Shown one piece after another: positions 1-11,131 of a stretch of DNA of 64,000 bases. Origin of the DNA: Lentinus brumalis (Eukaryota > Basidiomycota > Agaricomycetes > Polyporales > Polyporaceae); NCBI GenBank assembly GCA_001792895.1, contig MARA01000001.1, positions 3,720,001 to 3,784,000 on the forward strand, read 5' to 3'. How positions within the stretch are numbered: position 1 is the first letter of the stretch; the number at the start of each line of letters is the position of its first letter. Made by a program: the position numbers and the translations under genes. A model generated the notes under the pieces. The model saw only the letters and a list, made by a program, of their open reading frames with translations, was not told where the DNA came from and did no database searches.

Positions 1-324
1 CCATGTCGGCCTGTGCGGAGGACCGCCGTGAAGCCTTGCGGTTCCGGCAGAAGATGACGATTGTTTGCCCACACAGAGGGCGACGAGGGTGATGGTCAGG
101 CCGAAGACGATAACCCAGTCGGAATTAAATTGAACATTGACGCAGGGGAGGCGGATATGCTGGTATCGGGAGCTGGGGAAGTAGAGGAGACAATAACGAG
201 CCATTGAGGATATCGACTTGGAGAGCAAGTGGAGAGCAGGAATGCGACGACGTAGAACGCGAAGATGAGAATAATTCTCACCAAGTGGTTTGATAAAGGC
301 CCAGACATGTCCTACGGCTGCCAT
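1..324 (-). CDS. Partial hypothetical protein with one hydrophobic segment
   Basis: An open frame on the minus strand starts at an ATG at 324 and runs off the left edge, giving 108 codons without a stop. The predicted peptide is basic at residues 20-45 and has a hydrophobic stretch near residues 83-95 (VIVFGLTITLVAL), suggesting a membrane anchor. An overlapping frame starting nearby also encodes a hydrophobic stretch, and an intron with donor GTGAGA is possible, so the exon structure is open. It is divergent from the proteasome gene at 715. No family was recognised. Confidence 0.3.
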   Translation of the reverse strand, partial: MAAVGHVWAFIKPLGENYSHLRVLRRRIPALHLLSKSISSMARYCLLYFPSSRYQHIRLPCVNVQFNSDWVIVFGLTITLVALCVGKQSSSSAGTARLHGGPPHRPTW

Positions 325-714
325 CCTCCGCCAACGTTGAGCCCGCCAGCCTCTGTCGCGGAACGGAATGCGAGGATGGCTCAGATCTGTCGCCGTCGCA
401 TATTCGAGGCTGGGTCGCTGTGCTTTCGAGTTGGAACGTCGCAGGCAGTCCTGAGCACGCAGAGGGTACAGCCGCTTCTGTTATTCAGTCTCTGGAGAGC
501 AGGAGGGGAGGGAGAACTGGCACAACTTGAAGGAGAGGAGAGGTCGCGCCTCGAAGCGCACAAAACGCGTAACGCTCATTACGTGACACTGCCAGTGGTC
601 ACGGACTGACGCGTCTGAGCGTACGCGTTCACCGCGACTTGTGCAGCTTCACTCACGCGTTCTCCGCCATCCCCTCTTCCTCCTGCCCTCCTCACCCCGT
701 AACGTTCGCCCGAC

Positions 715-1590
715 ATGGTCAGTTCCTTGCGTGTTGTCGGAGTCTCGTAAATTGACACTGGTATGGCATAGTCGATTATGGAATATAACGGTGGCTCCTT
801 GATCGCCATGGTGGGCAAGGACTGCGTTGCCATTGCCTCCGATCTCCGACTAGGAAATCAGGCTCTGGGTATCTCGTCCAACTTCCAGAAGGTATGTGCA
901 GCCCTGCTTGCCTCTGTGTGTCGCTCACCCGTCCGTGTACCTCTCAGATCTTCCAAATGACGGACCGGATATTCTTGGGTCTCCCCGGGCTTGCAACGGA
1001 TGTAACAACACTGTGCGTGCTCTTCATCTTTTGACTCATGTACCCACATACCAAGACGTCGCTCTATAGGAAGGAGACCTTCCGTTACCGAGTAAACATG
1101 TACACCATCAAGGAGGAACGTGAACTCGAGCCCGAAACCTTCGCACACATGGTCTCCTCCGCTCTCTACGAGCGTCGCTTTGGCCCCTACTTCATCGAGC
1201 CCGTCATGTGCGGCCTCCAGAAGACACACACTGGCGAGTACAAGCCGTTCATCGCTGCAACAGACCTCATCGGCTGCCTCAACTTCGCGAAGGACTTCGT
1301 CGTCGCGGGCACGGCGAGCACCAAGTTGTACGGTGTGGCGGAGGGCTTGTGGGAGCCGGATCTGGAGCCAGAGGATCTGTTTGAGACGTGTGCGCAGACA
1401 CTTCTGAATGCGGTAGATCGGGACGCGTACTCGGGTTGGGGAGCGGAGGTGTATGTTCTGTGAGTGTTCCTTTCTCTTCATGCATCACTGCACTTGGTCT
1501 TTGGTTTCAAGTGTACCATTTGCTAATACCTTTGCGTGCAGGACGAAAGATAAGGTCATCCGGCGCACGCTCAAGGGACGCATGGACTAG
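715..1590 (+). CDS. PUP3: 20S proteasome subunit beta type-3 (PUP3/PSMB3)
   Basis: Non-catalytic beta-3 subunit of the 20S proteasome core, which degrades ubiquitinated proteins in cytosol and nucleus. Five exons are predicted: 715-717, 772-891, 948-1012, 1070-1459 and 1542-1590. They sum to 627 nt, or 208 residues, close to the usual ~205. Exon 1 is only the ATG; a 54-bp intron joins it to TCG ATT ATG, giving the N-terminus MSIMEYNGG, very like animal beta-3. Family hallmarks visible are KDCVAIASDLRLG, a GLATDVTTL block, YERRFGPYF, DLIGC, the LFETCAQTLLNAVDRDA stretch and the C-terminal TLKGRMD. Beta-3 lacks the N-terminal catalytic Thr and none is seen. Introns have GTATGT, GTGCGT or GTGAGT donors and YAG acceptors. 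The identification is secure; the one-codon first exon is inferred from homology and splice consensus. Confidence 0.95.
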
Positions 1591-1898
1591 TTTGTATGTA
1601 TATCGGCATCTCATATCCCATCATCGCTTTCGATTGCAAGGAAGATCATATGTGGAACGAATCGATTGAGAGACCAGGGTGGTACGTCTTGAGTGTCAGA
1701 ATCTTTGAGGCCCAATGATTCCTCTCGCACTACCGATGTTTCGTCTAAGCCAAGCTGGCACGTAGTTTTATATCATATCCGAAACCCAGATGCGACACTT
1801 TACAGCGGAATCAGAACCCCAGGAGCATCCCCCGAACACCTATATTTGCAACTGTACAACCTTCTAGCACTTCATCCCTCCCATCACGAGCGTGCAGC

Positions 1899-2528
1899 TC
1901 AGAGGAAGACAGGGATACAACCTATGGAGATCAAGCTCCCCTGAAAATCCTAGTGAGTACTCATTCGTACCATCGCAGGAAGAGCGACTCACCACAGCGT
2001 TGTTCTCGCAGCACACCGTCACAGCGGTACATGCGTTGCCGCTGCCCACACCGACGCCCGTGATTGGGTCGCAGTTGAGGCCTAGGAACACATCCAAGTC
2101 CTTCAAGAAGAACCCAAGCAGGCCGAGGATGACTTTGCCAGGGACCGAGTTCGCCTGTCGACCGCAGTCAGTACACTCCCACTCAATCGGCAAGCAGCAG
2201 ATAACAAGAAGCGAGTCCGAGAGAGGACGGTCCATGGTTGACTCACGCTCTGGATGCCCTCGCAGCACTGGATCGGGCCCGTGGTGCAGTTGCTCGCGGG
2301 CTCGGTGACGGTGACCACCGGGGCGGTCGCGGTGCACGTTCCCGTCCCCGTCTGGGTGATTGTCTTCGGAGGCTCGGTCAGCGTCTGCGTTTGCGTCTTG
2401 GTGACCGTGGACGTTGCGGTGGTCGTGACAGTGGAGACAGCGGTGGAGGTACCGGTGTCCCAGGGGGTGGCGACCGCAAGGACGGCAAGGGAGACGAAGG
2501 TGAGCGTAGTGGGGAGGCGGGCGAACAT
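1899..2528 (-). CDS. Class I hydrophobin HYD1, Thr-rich N-terminus
   Basis: Small secreted amphipathic protein of the class I hydrophobin family, which self-assembles into layers at hyphal surfaces. Exons (minus strand) are 2247-2528, 1993-2154 and 1899-1940, giving 161 residues. The signal peptide is MFARLPTTL...AVATP. A Thr/Val-rich segment (residues ~25-78) with TVTKTQTQTLT-type units follows, probably O-glycosylated, and it holds one extra Cys ([10 protein letters not shown]). The hydrophobin core begins at CTTGPIQCC; later cysteines lie in [20 protein letters not shown] and [10 protein letters not shown], giving the eight-Cys pattern. Both introns are phase 0 with GTGAGT donors. A TATAAA lies at 2631-2636 on the minus strand, about 105 bp upstream of the ATG. 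HYD2 next door is its closest relative. Confidence 0.93.
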
Positions 2529-2630
2529 GCTGGTCGTTCTTGGGAGGAGTAGAGTCGTGAGGACGAAAGAGATGTAGAGAAGCTGAGTGGGTCTGCTGCT
2601 CTGGATGACGGTGGTCAGTCCTGGCTACGC

Positions 2631-2636
2631 TTTATA
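2631..2636 (-). promoter_or_regulatory. TATA box of HYD1
   Basis: TATAAA on the minus strand, 103 bp before the HYD1 ATG, the spacing typical of the array. Confidence 0.6.
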
Positions 2637-3342
2637 CCTCTGCATCTTCGATGCCCTGACCTGTCCCTTGCCATTGCAGTAATTGCGCCTTGCGGAGGCG
2701 AAACGACATACTCGTCGAAGACACACCTTCCGGCTGAAGAGGAACCGACTGCAATGAATCACGCGCTTCGCCGCCGTACTTCGTTGACGCAGCGGTACGT
2801 CCACTGTCAAACATACCGTGCGGAGTGTATGCGAGAAGCCAGGCTGACCATGCTTTCTGTACAGTTCTTTTCACAATGACGCACGAGCGACCGTGTTTCG
2901 GAGCCCGTCTTGACATTCATGACTGCGTAGTTCGCCGCTCCAGCTGCAACGAAAATTGAGCGTGTGCGGCGGGGCTCTCACACATACAGACTGCACCCGT
3001 GGATGGTACGCGCCGTTTGCTGTACTCAGTCGTCTCGACCATGTGAAACTGACCAGCTATATGTCCCGGTGTCGAACAGGCTCGCCGGCGCTTCTTGGAG
3101 TCGGACCACTCGCAATTCGAAGTTTCTCGTTCCTTGCAATGGGAGTATCTGACCTATGAGGCCCTGTCGCTGCTGTCGCCCTCCTGATGTCCGTTTAAGC
3201 CAAGATGGTACATCCATTCACATCCAAACACCCAAGACGAACTTCACAGTGGAAAATATAGACCGAGTAAAGTCCGAAAAACATGTATCTGTGCAATCCA
3301 CACCTCCTGCGGCACAACATCCCTAAGTCCCGAACGCGTCGC

Positions 3343-4336
3343 TTAGAGGAAGACAGGGATGCAGCCTATAGAGATCAAGCTCCCCTATGCATCCTGGTGA
3401 GTACCTATGCGTATCATCGCAGGAAGAGCGACTCACCACAGAGTTGTTCTCGCAGCACACCGTAACAGCGGAGCATGCGTTACCACTGCCCACACCGATG
3501 ACGCTGATCGGGTCGCAGTTGAGGCCAAGGAGGATGTCCAGGTCCTCCAAGACGACGCCAAGCAGACCCAGGATGACTTTGCCGGGGACCGTGTTCGCCT
3601 GTTCGTCCCACGTTGTCAGTCTCACAGTTGCATGAAAGTACGAACTGGGACAGCTTACGCTCTGGACCGCATCACAGCACTGGATTGGGCCCGTGGTGCA
3701 GTTGCTCGCGGGCTCCGTGGCTGTCACCACCGGGGCGGTCGCGGTGCATGTCCCCGTCCCCGTCTGGGTGATCGTCTGGGGCGGCTCGGTCAACGTCACC
3801 GTCTGCGTCTGCGTGACCGTGTACGTCTGTGTCTGCGTCTGCGTCTGCGGCTTGGTGACCGTGGATGTCTGCGTCTGCGTGTCGGTGATCGTGGCCGTCT
3901 GCGTCTGTGTGTCGGTGACCGTGGACGTCTTCGTCTGCGTCTGCGTCTTCGTCTGCGTCTGCGTCTGCGTCTGTGTGTCGGTCTCCGTCTGCGTATCGGT
4001 CTTCGTCTTCGTATCGGTCTCCGTCTTCGTATCGGTATACGTCTGCGTGTCGGTGATCGTCGACGTCTTCGTCTGCGTCTTGGTGGCCGTGGAAGTCTGC
4101 GTCTGCGGTTTGGTTACCGTGGACGTCTGGGACTTCGTCGTCGTCACCGTGGACGTCTTCGTCTGCGTCTTCGTCACCGTGGAAGTCTGTGTCTGCGGCT
4201 TGGTGACCGTGGACGTGGCGGTCTTCGTGACCGTCTTGACGTCGGTGCAGGTGGTGGTGCCGGTGTTCCAGGGAGTGGCGGTCACAAGGACGGCGAGGGA
4301 GACGAGGATGATCGCGGTGAGGACGCGGGCGAACAT
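3343..4336 (-). CDS. Class I hydrophobin HYD2 with giant Thr/Gln repeat domain
   Basis: Hydrophobin with exons 3659-4336, 3437-3598 and 3343-3384, giving 293 residues, far above the usual 100-150. The signal peptide is [20 protein letters not shown]. Residues ~35-190 are a tandem array of T-x-T units ([20 protein letters not shown] and variants), predicted to be an extended, heavily O-glycosylated spacer. Two additional cysteines lie outside the core (TTTCTD and [10 protein letters not shown]). The core is [28 protein letters not shown] and [10 protein letters not shown], with normal eight-Cys spacing. The introns (GTAAGC and GTGAGT donors) match HYD1 exactly in position and phase. The TATA box is at 4455-4460 on minus. 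The uninterrupted reading frame through the repeat argues that it is translated. Confidence 0.92.
3790..4235 (-). repeat. Degenerate tandem repeat encoding T-x-T units in HYD2
   Basis: About 445 bp built from 6-, 12-, 30- and 36-bp variations of gtctgcgtctgc / ttggtgaccgtggac on the plus strand. On the coding strand this reads as alternating Thr codons with Gln, Lys, Asp, Glu, Val or Ser. The whole block stays in frame, and HYD1 has only a short version. Confidence 0.85.
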
Positions 4337-4454
4337 GTCGGTGGTGGTTGTGGAGTGGTGGTGGAGGCGAGTTGCAGAGGAGTTGGCTTGAGACAGGGTG
4401 GAGAAGCTGAGTGGCTTAGCTGCTGTGGAGGACGATGGCGAGTCCTCGTTATAC

Positions 4455-4460
4455 TTTATA
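4455..4460 (-). promoter_or_regulatory. TATA box of HYD2
   Basis: TATAAA on the minus strand, about 119 bp before the ATG, embedded in DNA similar to the HYD1 promoter. Confidence 0.6.
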
Positions 4461-5486
4461 CCTCTATGATGCACTGACTCGAACCTCTTCTGTTGTAGCA
4501 GGGATGCCTTTGGGACCCGTACACGACATACTCGTCGAAGACTTACCTTCCGGCTGGACAGCAATCACTTTCAGAAGCACGTACTTGGTCGACATATTCG
4601 GATGTCAGTCAGACCGCCCGGCATGACCAGTGCGTGCGTCAGGCCAACCAGACCACGCACTCTGCAAGTTCTTTCACAATGATACACGAGCAACTGGGGC
4701 TCAGCGCTCAGAGCCCGATTGGGCAACGTTCCGCGTTCCAGCTGTACGCCCTATGACGTGTGCGACGGGGCTGCCACGCATACAGTCTGCACCCGTGATG
4801 GTACGCGCGATCTTCTGTATTTAGTACACGTTGTTCATATGAGTCTGACTTAGTGCAGGCCGACGTCGAATAGACTCGCCGACGGCTCGTATGGGCCCCT
4901 CGGAGTCTTTCGCTCGGGACTTCCTCGATGTAACCACACTGGTCACTCTCTGTCCTCCGGGATAGCTCAGCTCCTCGGCGCATCCCGTCACTCGCCGATA
5001 TCTCTCTCCGAGATGTCCGTGGACCTGCAAATAACCTGTTTGTCGAGGAAATATCGGGAAACGAATACAAGGTGCTGCAGTGATCAAGCTCCACTGCAGC
5101 TGCACTCAGTAATTTCATGTAAGCACTCCTCATGGTCAGCATCGTCATCCATGAATACTAACCGATGTGCAGTTTGCACGGTTAGGGCAGATAAAGTGTG
5201 CCACATAATGTCGGCGCCCCCTTGTCGTCTTTGGTCCCAGCTCTACTCAAAGCCATTATGACCGTTCACGATATGATAAGGTCCACTCATGCTTCTTCCC
5301 AAGACTGACATCATGTCACAGGCATGACCTCCACGCTCCGGACGCCCTCCCTGTTCTCGACAACAATATTCGTTCTGGCAGACCGTACACAGACATAACA
5401 AAAGCCGGCATTCGGAGACGTGCGCGAACGCTGATCACCCCATTCCCAGTCACCTATCTCCAACCCGTGACACTCTGGCTCATCAC

Positions 5487-6005
5487 CTAGAGGATGACCG
5501 GGACACAGCCAATCGAGATCAACGAGCCCTGCAAAAATACGCTTCGTAAGTTACAGTATCAATCTAGTAGAACGTCGCTAGTACACTCACAAAGCTGTTA
5601 TTCTCGCAGCAGACCGCGTTTGCGGAGCATTCGCCTGAGCCCACGCCGATGACTGTGATGGGCGAGCAGGTAATGCCCACGAGGACATCGGCGCCCTTGA
5701 CGACGATGCCGATCGAGTTGAGCAGCGATTGAGCGATAGGATCAGTCACCTGGTCGTGCCGATTGTCAACTGCAGTTGCCACAAGAGGGTCAGGAAAGCA
5801 TCACCTCCTTCGTCGACTCGCAGCACTGAATGGGACCTGTGGTGCACTTGTCCGCAGGCTCGGTCACCGTGGTCGCGGGAGCGGTGGAGGTGATAGTGAC
5901 GGTCACCGTCGTAGCGGGAGTGGTCGTGGGGGTGTTCCAGGGTGTGGCGACCGCAAGGGAGATCAGGGAGACAAGAGAAAGCGTAGCGAGGACACGAGCG
6001 AACAT
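5487..6005 (-). CDS. Class I hydrophobin HYD3
   Basis: Exons 5805-6005, 5591-5749 and 5487-5528 give 133 residues. The N-terminus MFARVLATLSLVSLISLAVATP is a signal peptide. A short Thr-rich linker with TVTVTITSTAP follows. The core is [31 protein letters not shown] and [10 protein letters not shown], the full eight cysteines. Intron 1 has a GTGATG donor and intron 2 GTGAGT; both are phase 0. No strong TATA box is visible, only a weak ctata near 6092. The signal peptide and WNTP junction resemble HYD1 and HYD2, so it probably belongs to the same duplication lineage. Confidence 0.92.
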
Positions 6006-7722
6006 GGTCGGCTTGGTGAGCGATTCGTCGAAGGGGTGTGTGAGGCTGACTGAGTGCTGCTGTACCATCCCTGGCCTCTATCCAGCTAGCTTCTATACTG
6101 CTCTACACGCGCCTTTCCAAATTGTCGTATTGAGGCCGTCATGCTGGCAATGCAGCGCACCGTCCAGCAGATTTCTCAGCGCTCTGAACGGTGCAGATCT
6201 ACGCAGAATATTCTGACGTCGTTTCTTGCTGCTGATACTTCCGCAGAATTGCCGTCTGGTCCATTCATTATGGCACGTCTACACGCTGTCTCCGCTCACT
6301 CGCTTCCAGAGTTGCAATGCTGTGTCCGTCCTTCCTGAAAATTTGCCGGTTCCGAGGACGACGTAACCAGTTTACACGCACCTCCAGTAGCGACCATCTC
6401 TGTCAGGCGGTCCGCCTGGGTGTCATTATCATCGCAAACCGACGTCCAGCATTTGGCAGATTGGGCGACGACGGCGACGTTCCGTGAGGACTACTTATTG
6501 TTGAACTCAACGGCATAGACGTCGCCCAGGAACACACCAGACATGACGACACAGGGGTCAGTGCTTTGTATCTGTTTTGGCTGGCTGGAAGAGCGGTCAT
6601 TCCTCTCCGGCCAGAACGAGCAAAATTCGCCGCGCAAGGTCCCCGTCTATCATGTGAAGGTTCGGACCAATGATCGTCCCCGCTATGTTTTCTGACAGAT
6701 GCTGCAGGTTGGTCATATTACAAAATCGCTACCGAGACTCACCTTGTGTATTTCAGGTTCGAGCGTTTGCTGCGTATCCTTCGACACATCCTTCGGACGC
6801 ATTAGACTGCTGACAGCGTCTCGAAGCGGGGGGCAATCACCTCACTCGTTCGTTCAGGCAAGCCCTGCTGTCACCAGTCCATTCATGAACATTTTGATGA
6901 TGTTCGCGGTCGACATGCGTGCGTATCCCGTTGCTTCCATCCAATGGCCTTACTCTGATGCTCCACAGCGCCTGCAAACCTTGTCAGAAGGGGGTCCTTG
7001 TTGCGTTCAACATTCACTTCTGCGATATGCGCAACGCGCCCCGTGCATCGCAAGCGACATAACTCAGATCACTATGCCCATTCAGGTAAATGATCACCGC
7101 TGTATTACCTGCAACTCTCATCTGTGATGAGAAGTCTCGGAGGTCCGCGCCTACGATGTCCAACATTTGACCTGCATGAGAGTCGGGTCGTCATGAGACA
7201 CACGTTCGGAGTTGTGCCTAACGCCTGAGGCCTGAGTGCACTGACCTTACATATCTAGAGAGCTATCTTTTTTCCAATCAAGTGCGGTAGTCCGAGTCTT
7301 CTCGCAATGGCACTGGGGATCTTCAAGTGAGCACTGAGAGGACGCCCTTGATTGTAGGGAAGCCTCCTGGAGCGGCCCAGAGCGGACCGTACCGGCTGGG
7401 CGCTCTCCGACCCTCTTCGACAAGGCCTTCTCCATAGGTGAGGCCTCAACACACAGCATGGCGCCTCTTGTTTGAATAGGGTGAGTGGCGATTACTGTAC
7501 GCTGGATCTATACCTGTCGTTGCGACAGCATAACGCAAGTAAGGCATATATAAAGCCTGCACTGCCAGTGAATTCGCTGCCACATGTACGCCTAGTATTT
7601 TTTCGAATTGCCACTTGACCAACACCAGCGCAGATACATTTCCGCGGAATCTGATCTCCTTCCTCCGAAGCAACACAGAATGATAGTACTGATTCTTGCT
7701 TGAGTTCCAACGAATCTCTCCC
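6006..7722. other. Intergenic, no supported gene
   Basis: Spacer between HYD3 (5' side) and HYD4 (3' side). The open frames (for example plus 6699-7127) lack a recognisable family, signal peptide or convincing splice pattern. Nothing is called. Confidence 0.5.
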
Positions 7723-8228
7723 TTACAGCAAGACCGGCACGCAACCAATTGAAAGCACTCCACCCTGTGCGAATGCTCAAGGTCAGCTCTGACACTGTTG
7801 TACAATAGCTAATACTCACGACGTTGTTGTTCTCGCAGCACACAGCGTTAGCCGAGCAAGCGCTGCCGCTCCCGACTCCAATGACAGTGATGGGCGAGCA
7901 GTTCACCCCGAGAAGGACGTTCGTGTCTTGCAGAACGATCCCAAGCAATCCCAGAAGGGCTGCACCGGAGGCGGAGCTCGCCTGCTCGCCAGATCGCCTA
8001 GTGAGCACCATCGCAGCCGTTCGAAAGGACACGTTCTTCACTCACCTTCTCGGTTGACTCGCAGCACTGAATGCTCCCGGGGGAACACACGGCGGCAGGC
8101 TCGGTCACCGTCGGACCAGGAGCGGTCGCAGTGACGGTCACGGTGACCGTCGAGGTCGGAGGGTTGTTGGGGATGGCGGCCGCAAGGAGGAAGCAGGGGA
8201 CCAACGAGAGAGCGGTGAGGGCGAGCAT
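7723..8228 (-). CDS. Class I hydrophobin HYD4
   Basis: Exons 8046-8228, 7820-7981 and 7723-7764 give 128 residues. The signal peptide differs from its neighbours ([18 protein letters not shown], with a Cys inside the leader). A Val/Thr linker ([13 protein letters not shown]) follows. The core begins CSPGSIQCC rather than the usual [10 protein letters not shown], then [22 protein letters not shown] and a slightly divergent tail [11 protein letters not shown]. Introns are phase 0 with GTGAGT donors. The promoter has at best a weak TATA (atata near 8361). Confidence 0.92.
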
Positions 8229-9220
8229 GGCTGGGTTCGCGGTAAGGCTGGATGGTTGTGTCTCGCCGAGGATATCACTGATTCATCTCTTCGCAGCTTT
8301 TGTACTGCGCTCGGTGCGCCTGCCTGTTCGGATGCTGTGGTAAGCTGCGAACTCGGTCCAAATATACAACGATCGAGGCGAGGTGAGTCTGCGCGGAGCT
8401 CCTCAGACTGAATGTTCAATTCGGCGTGTTGAAGATCCTTACCGGCCTGCGGGGATGAGGACGCACTGTGCCCGCCCCGGTGGTTCTCGTGGGTCGACAT
8501 GTCTTCAAACCGTGTGCGTCGTAGAGTTCTGTCAACCAGCGAAGGGGAACATGAGACTTTCGAAGGTGCACAAGGATACGACGGGTGCCAGTATCAGCTC
8601 GTAGGCTGTGGTGGCGGACTCTGCAACAGACGGGAATAAGCATCCACCTCTACATAGCAAGGCTCCATCCGCCGCGCCCTCCTGCCACAGTCGTCACTAT
8701 GGCATGGCTCCTACAACATCCTGCGCAACAACGGACGATCGCCATTGACCAGCAATCGTGTAAGCGCCCGTGCACTCGATCTAACTGATCTACACTGATT
8801 GTGTGTATAGACCGTGCAGGAACATTCAACGAGGTACCTCAACTTTGTCCAATTGCGCAGCGAGTGCGCCCGCAGCCGCATTCTCCGTCTTCCGCAGCCC
8901 CTTATATGTCGTCGCGAAGACACGGTTCATCTCCGCCATATCGCCTACGCCTTGACGTGTGACGGAGGTCGGAGCCGGGGATATGCACTATAGCGATGCA
9001 TTCACTCTCACCAGCCTGTGTCGTTGGCTTGTGCGCCGCGGCGGTGCCTTCGTACTGGCCAGTTTCTTTCACAATATGCGATTATCCGTATCGAACTGAG
9101 CGCACATTGTCCTAGCAGACCTCAGCATCTATACAACACCAACGGCATAAGGAAGCACAGAAGCAACGGTCGTCCTTGAGAACTACAGAATATCTCCTAG
9201 CTATGAGGGCACGCGATGAC
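8229..9220. other. Intergenic between HYD4 and HYD5
   Basis: No gene supported. The stretch 8900-8990 (gaagacac...ttcatctccgc, then gtcggagccgggg) resembles 10720-10815 in the next gap, a remnant of duplicated upstream DNA. Confidence 0.45.
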
Positions 9221-9740
9221 TTAGAGAATGACGGGGACGCATCCAATGGAAATCAAGCCGCCCTGTATACGAAGGATCCGAGTGGTAAGCGGGATGCGAT
9301 CGTCAGCAGGACATGGTACAACACTCACGACGTTGTTGTTCTGGCAGCAGACCGCGTTCGCGTCGCACTGGCCCCCGCCCACCCCGATGACGGAGATGGG
9401 CGAGCAAGTCAGCCCGACGAGGACGTCGAGGCCCTCCAAGACAATGCCGAGCAGCCCGAGGAGGGCGGACGCAGTGGGGTCGCTGGCCTGAGAGTCGAAT
9501 CGTGCGTCATCAGCATGTCCACTGTAGAACCAGGGTCTGCAGAGTACTCACACTCTGGACCGACTTGCAGCACTGGATAGGTCCCGTAGAGCACGAGCTG
9601 GCGGGCTGGGTGCCGCTCGACCCCGGAGCGGTCACGGTGACCGTCGTGGTATGGGCAGGCGTCGTCGTGGGGTGGCCTCCGGGCATGGCGACAGCAAGGA
9701 TTGCGAGAGAAAGAACAGAGAGCGAGGTGCGGGCGAACAT
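9221..9740 (-). CDS. Class I hydrophobin HYD5
   Basis: Exons 9552-9740, 9329-9487 and 9221-9262 give 129 residues. The signal peptide is [19 protein letters not shown] Thr/His-rich linker ([16 protein letters not shown]) follows. The eight-Cys core is [31 protein letters not shown] and [10 protein letters not shown]. Phase-0 introns have GTGAGT donors. The TATA box (minus strand) is at 9847-9852, 107 bp before the ATG. Closest to HYD6 by signal peptide and linker. Confidence 0.94.
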
Positions 9741-11131
9741 CCTTGGAGTCTGGCTGGAACCGTTGGCTTGTTGTGCGACGAGGTTGGTTGGGAGGCGGAG
9801 TGCTGCTGCTGGGTGCTGCTGCTGATGCCTTCAAGTCCCCTCAGGTTATATACGTCTCGACCGACCGGCGGCTAGCTTCCACCCCAAACTCGTGAACGTA
9901 TCGACTTGCAAGGCGCACGGAGAACATGACGACAGGCTTGGCCAGCTGTCGTGCGTGACAAGTGACTCGGACGTGAGGTCGCCGATCCATTCGTGTGTGG
10001 CGCACAGCTGCCAGCCTAGGTCTCTCAATTGCAAAAAAACGAAACCTGTGTGGACGCACTGTGGCCGCATGTCGTGGCTTGTGGTTGGTTCTTCAGCTGT
10101 TGATGCCGCACCCCGCGCCCCCGCGCCCCGCGCCCCGCTTGGCCATCTTACGTGCGAGTTGGAGCCTGCATGTTCTATCTGGCAGACGGACCCGGGGACT
10201 CGTCCAGCACGGCTCGGGGTTTTCAGAGCACCGCACCCATGGGATTTTTGCAGTCAGGCGTGCAGATATTGGCTTATTGGCTGGTGCGACATCGCCATAT
10301 AGTCAGTAATACTGTCCACTGCGACGCGTGGAGGTGGAGGCGAAGGCGGACGCCTGCAGGCTGTTACGACACCCTGGCCGGAATTAAGGCGCGTCCGGCA
10401 ATATGGGGGTCGGTTGTTCGCTTCAAGTACTGACAACTGCTTTTTCTGCGATGTAGGACGTCCATGCGGTACGGCGACCTTTCGCAAGAGGCCGCCATGC
10501 GAAGCAACAGCGCTTTCGAACTTCGGAACTCACCGAACGCGCGCGCTCGGTGTCTGTGGACTGTCGCAGCCGCCGCACAGGCGTCGCAATCTCAACTTGT
10601 ATATCGAAGCCAGTTCACGTTCCCAAATCCATTCTGTGGGATATTCCAGGCAAGGTCCATCCAGCCAATCGCCGTTTGGGTGGGCGTTCTCCGGTGTCTC
10701 GCAGCGGCCGAGTTTGTCTTCTCGAAGACACGTTCATCTCCGCTGTGCTGTCAATTCAACAAGTACTATCACCTGCTGCTGCTGCAAGTGCGAGGAAGTG
10801 TCGGAGCCGGGACGTTGCGCCACCGCGATGCGGTCACGCCCGCAGACCTTGCGCATGCACGGTACTGCTTCGCCGATGTGCACTGCAGTAGTGCGTTGAC
10901 GTCCACACTCAGACTCAGGGTGATTTCGACATCGATTGACACGCATATGGGTACTGACAAAACACATTGATATTACAAGCAGGGTCCACGTTCATTTCGC
11001 ACAATCAACGACTCGGATACAAGGAAGCAGAGAGTAACTACTAAGTATCGGCGATTGTCCGCAAGCACACCGACTCGCTCGGAGTCGTCCTCCGAGTCCT
11101 TCATGATCAAGACTGCACGCCGTGCTCATGC
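9741..11131. other. Intergenic between HYD5 and HYD6
   Basis: Contains the HYD5 promoter and a C/G-rich tract at ~10108-10138 (repeats of gcgcccc). Similarity to the HYD4-HYD5 gap around 10720 suggests a shared origin. No coding gene supported. Confidence 0.45.

Larger units (their letters stand above)
1742..3194. repeat. Tandem duplication unit A (carries HYD1)
   Basis: Flanking DNA of HYD1 matches that of HYD2 outside the coding parts. The downstream flank (taagccaag...gg near 1746) resembles that at 3196. Promoter-distal blocks also match, such as a 19-base identical block at 2704-2722 and 4524-4542. The region around 2935-3110 resembles 4735-4910. Boundaries are approximate. Confidence 0.7.
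3195..4930. repeat. Tandem duplication unit B (carries HYD2)
   Basis: Second copy of the unit at 1742-3194, directly adjacent. It is longer mainly because the Thr-rich coding repeat in HYD2 exon 1 has expanded. Homology extends upstream of the promoter to about 4,910-4,930, then fades. Confidence 0.7.

Noticed and set aside
3407..4477. 356-codon plus frame and 232-codon plus frame rich in Val/Cys/Arg-Leu repeats
   Set aside because: Antisense shadows of the HYD2 Thr-rich repeat; the repeat keeps all frames open.
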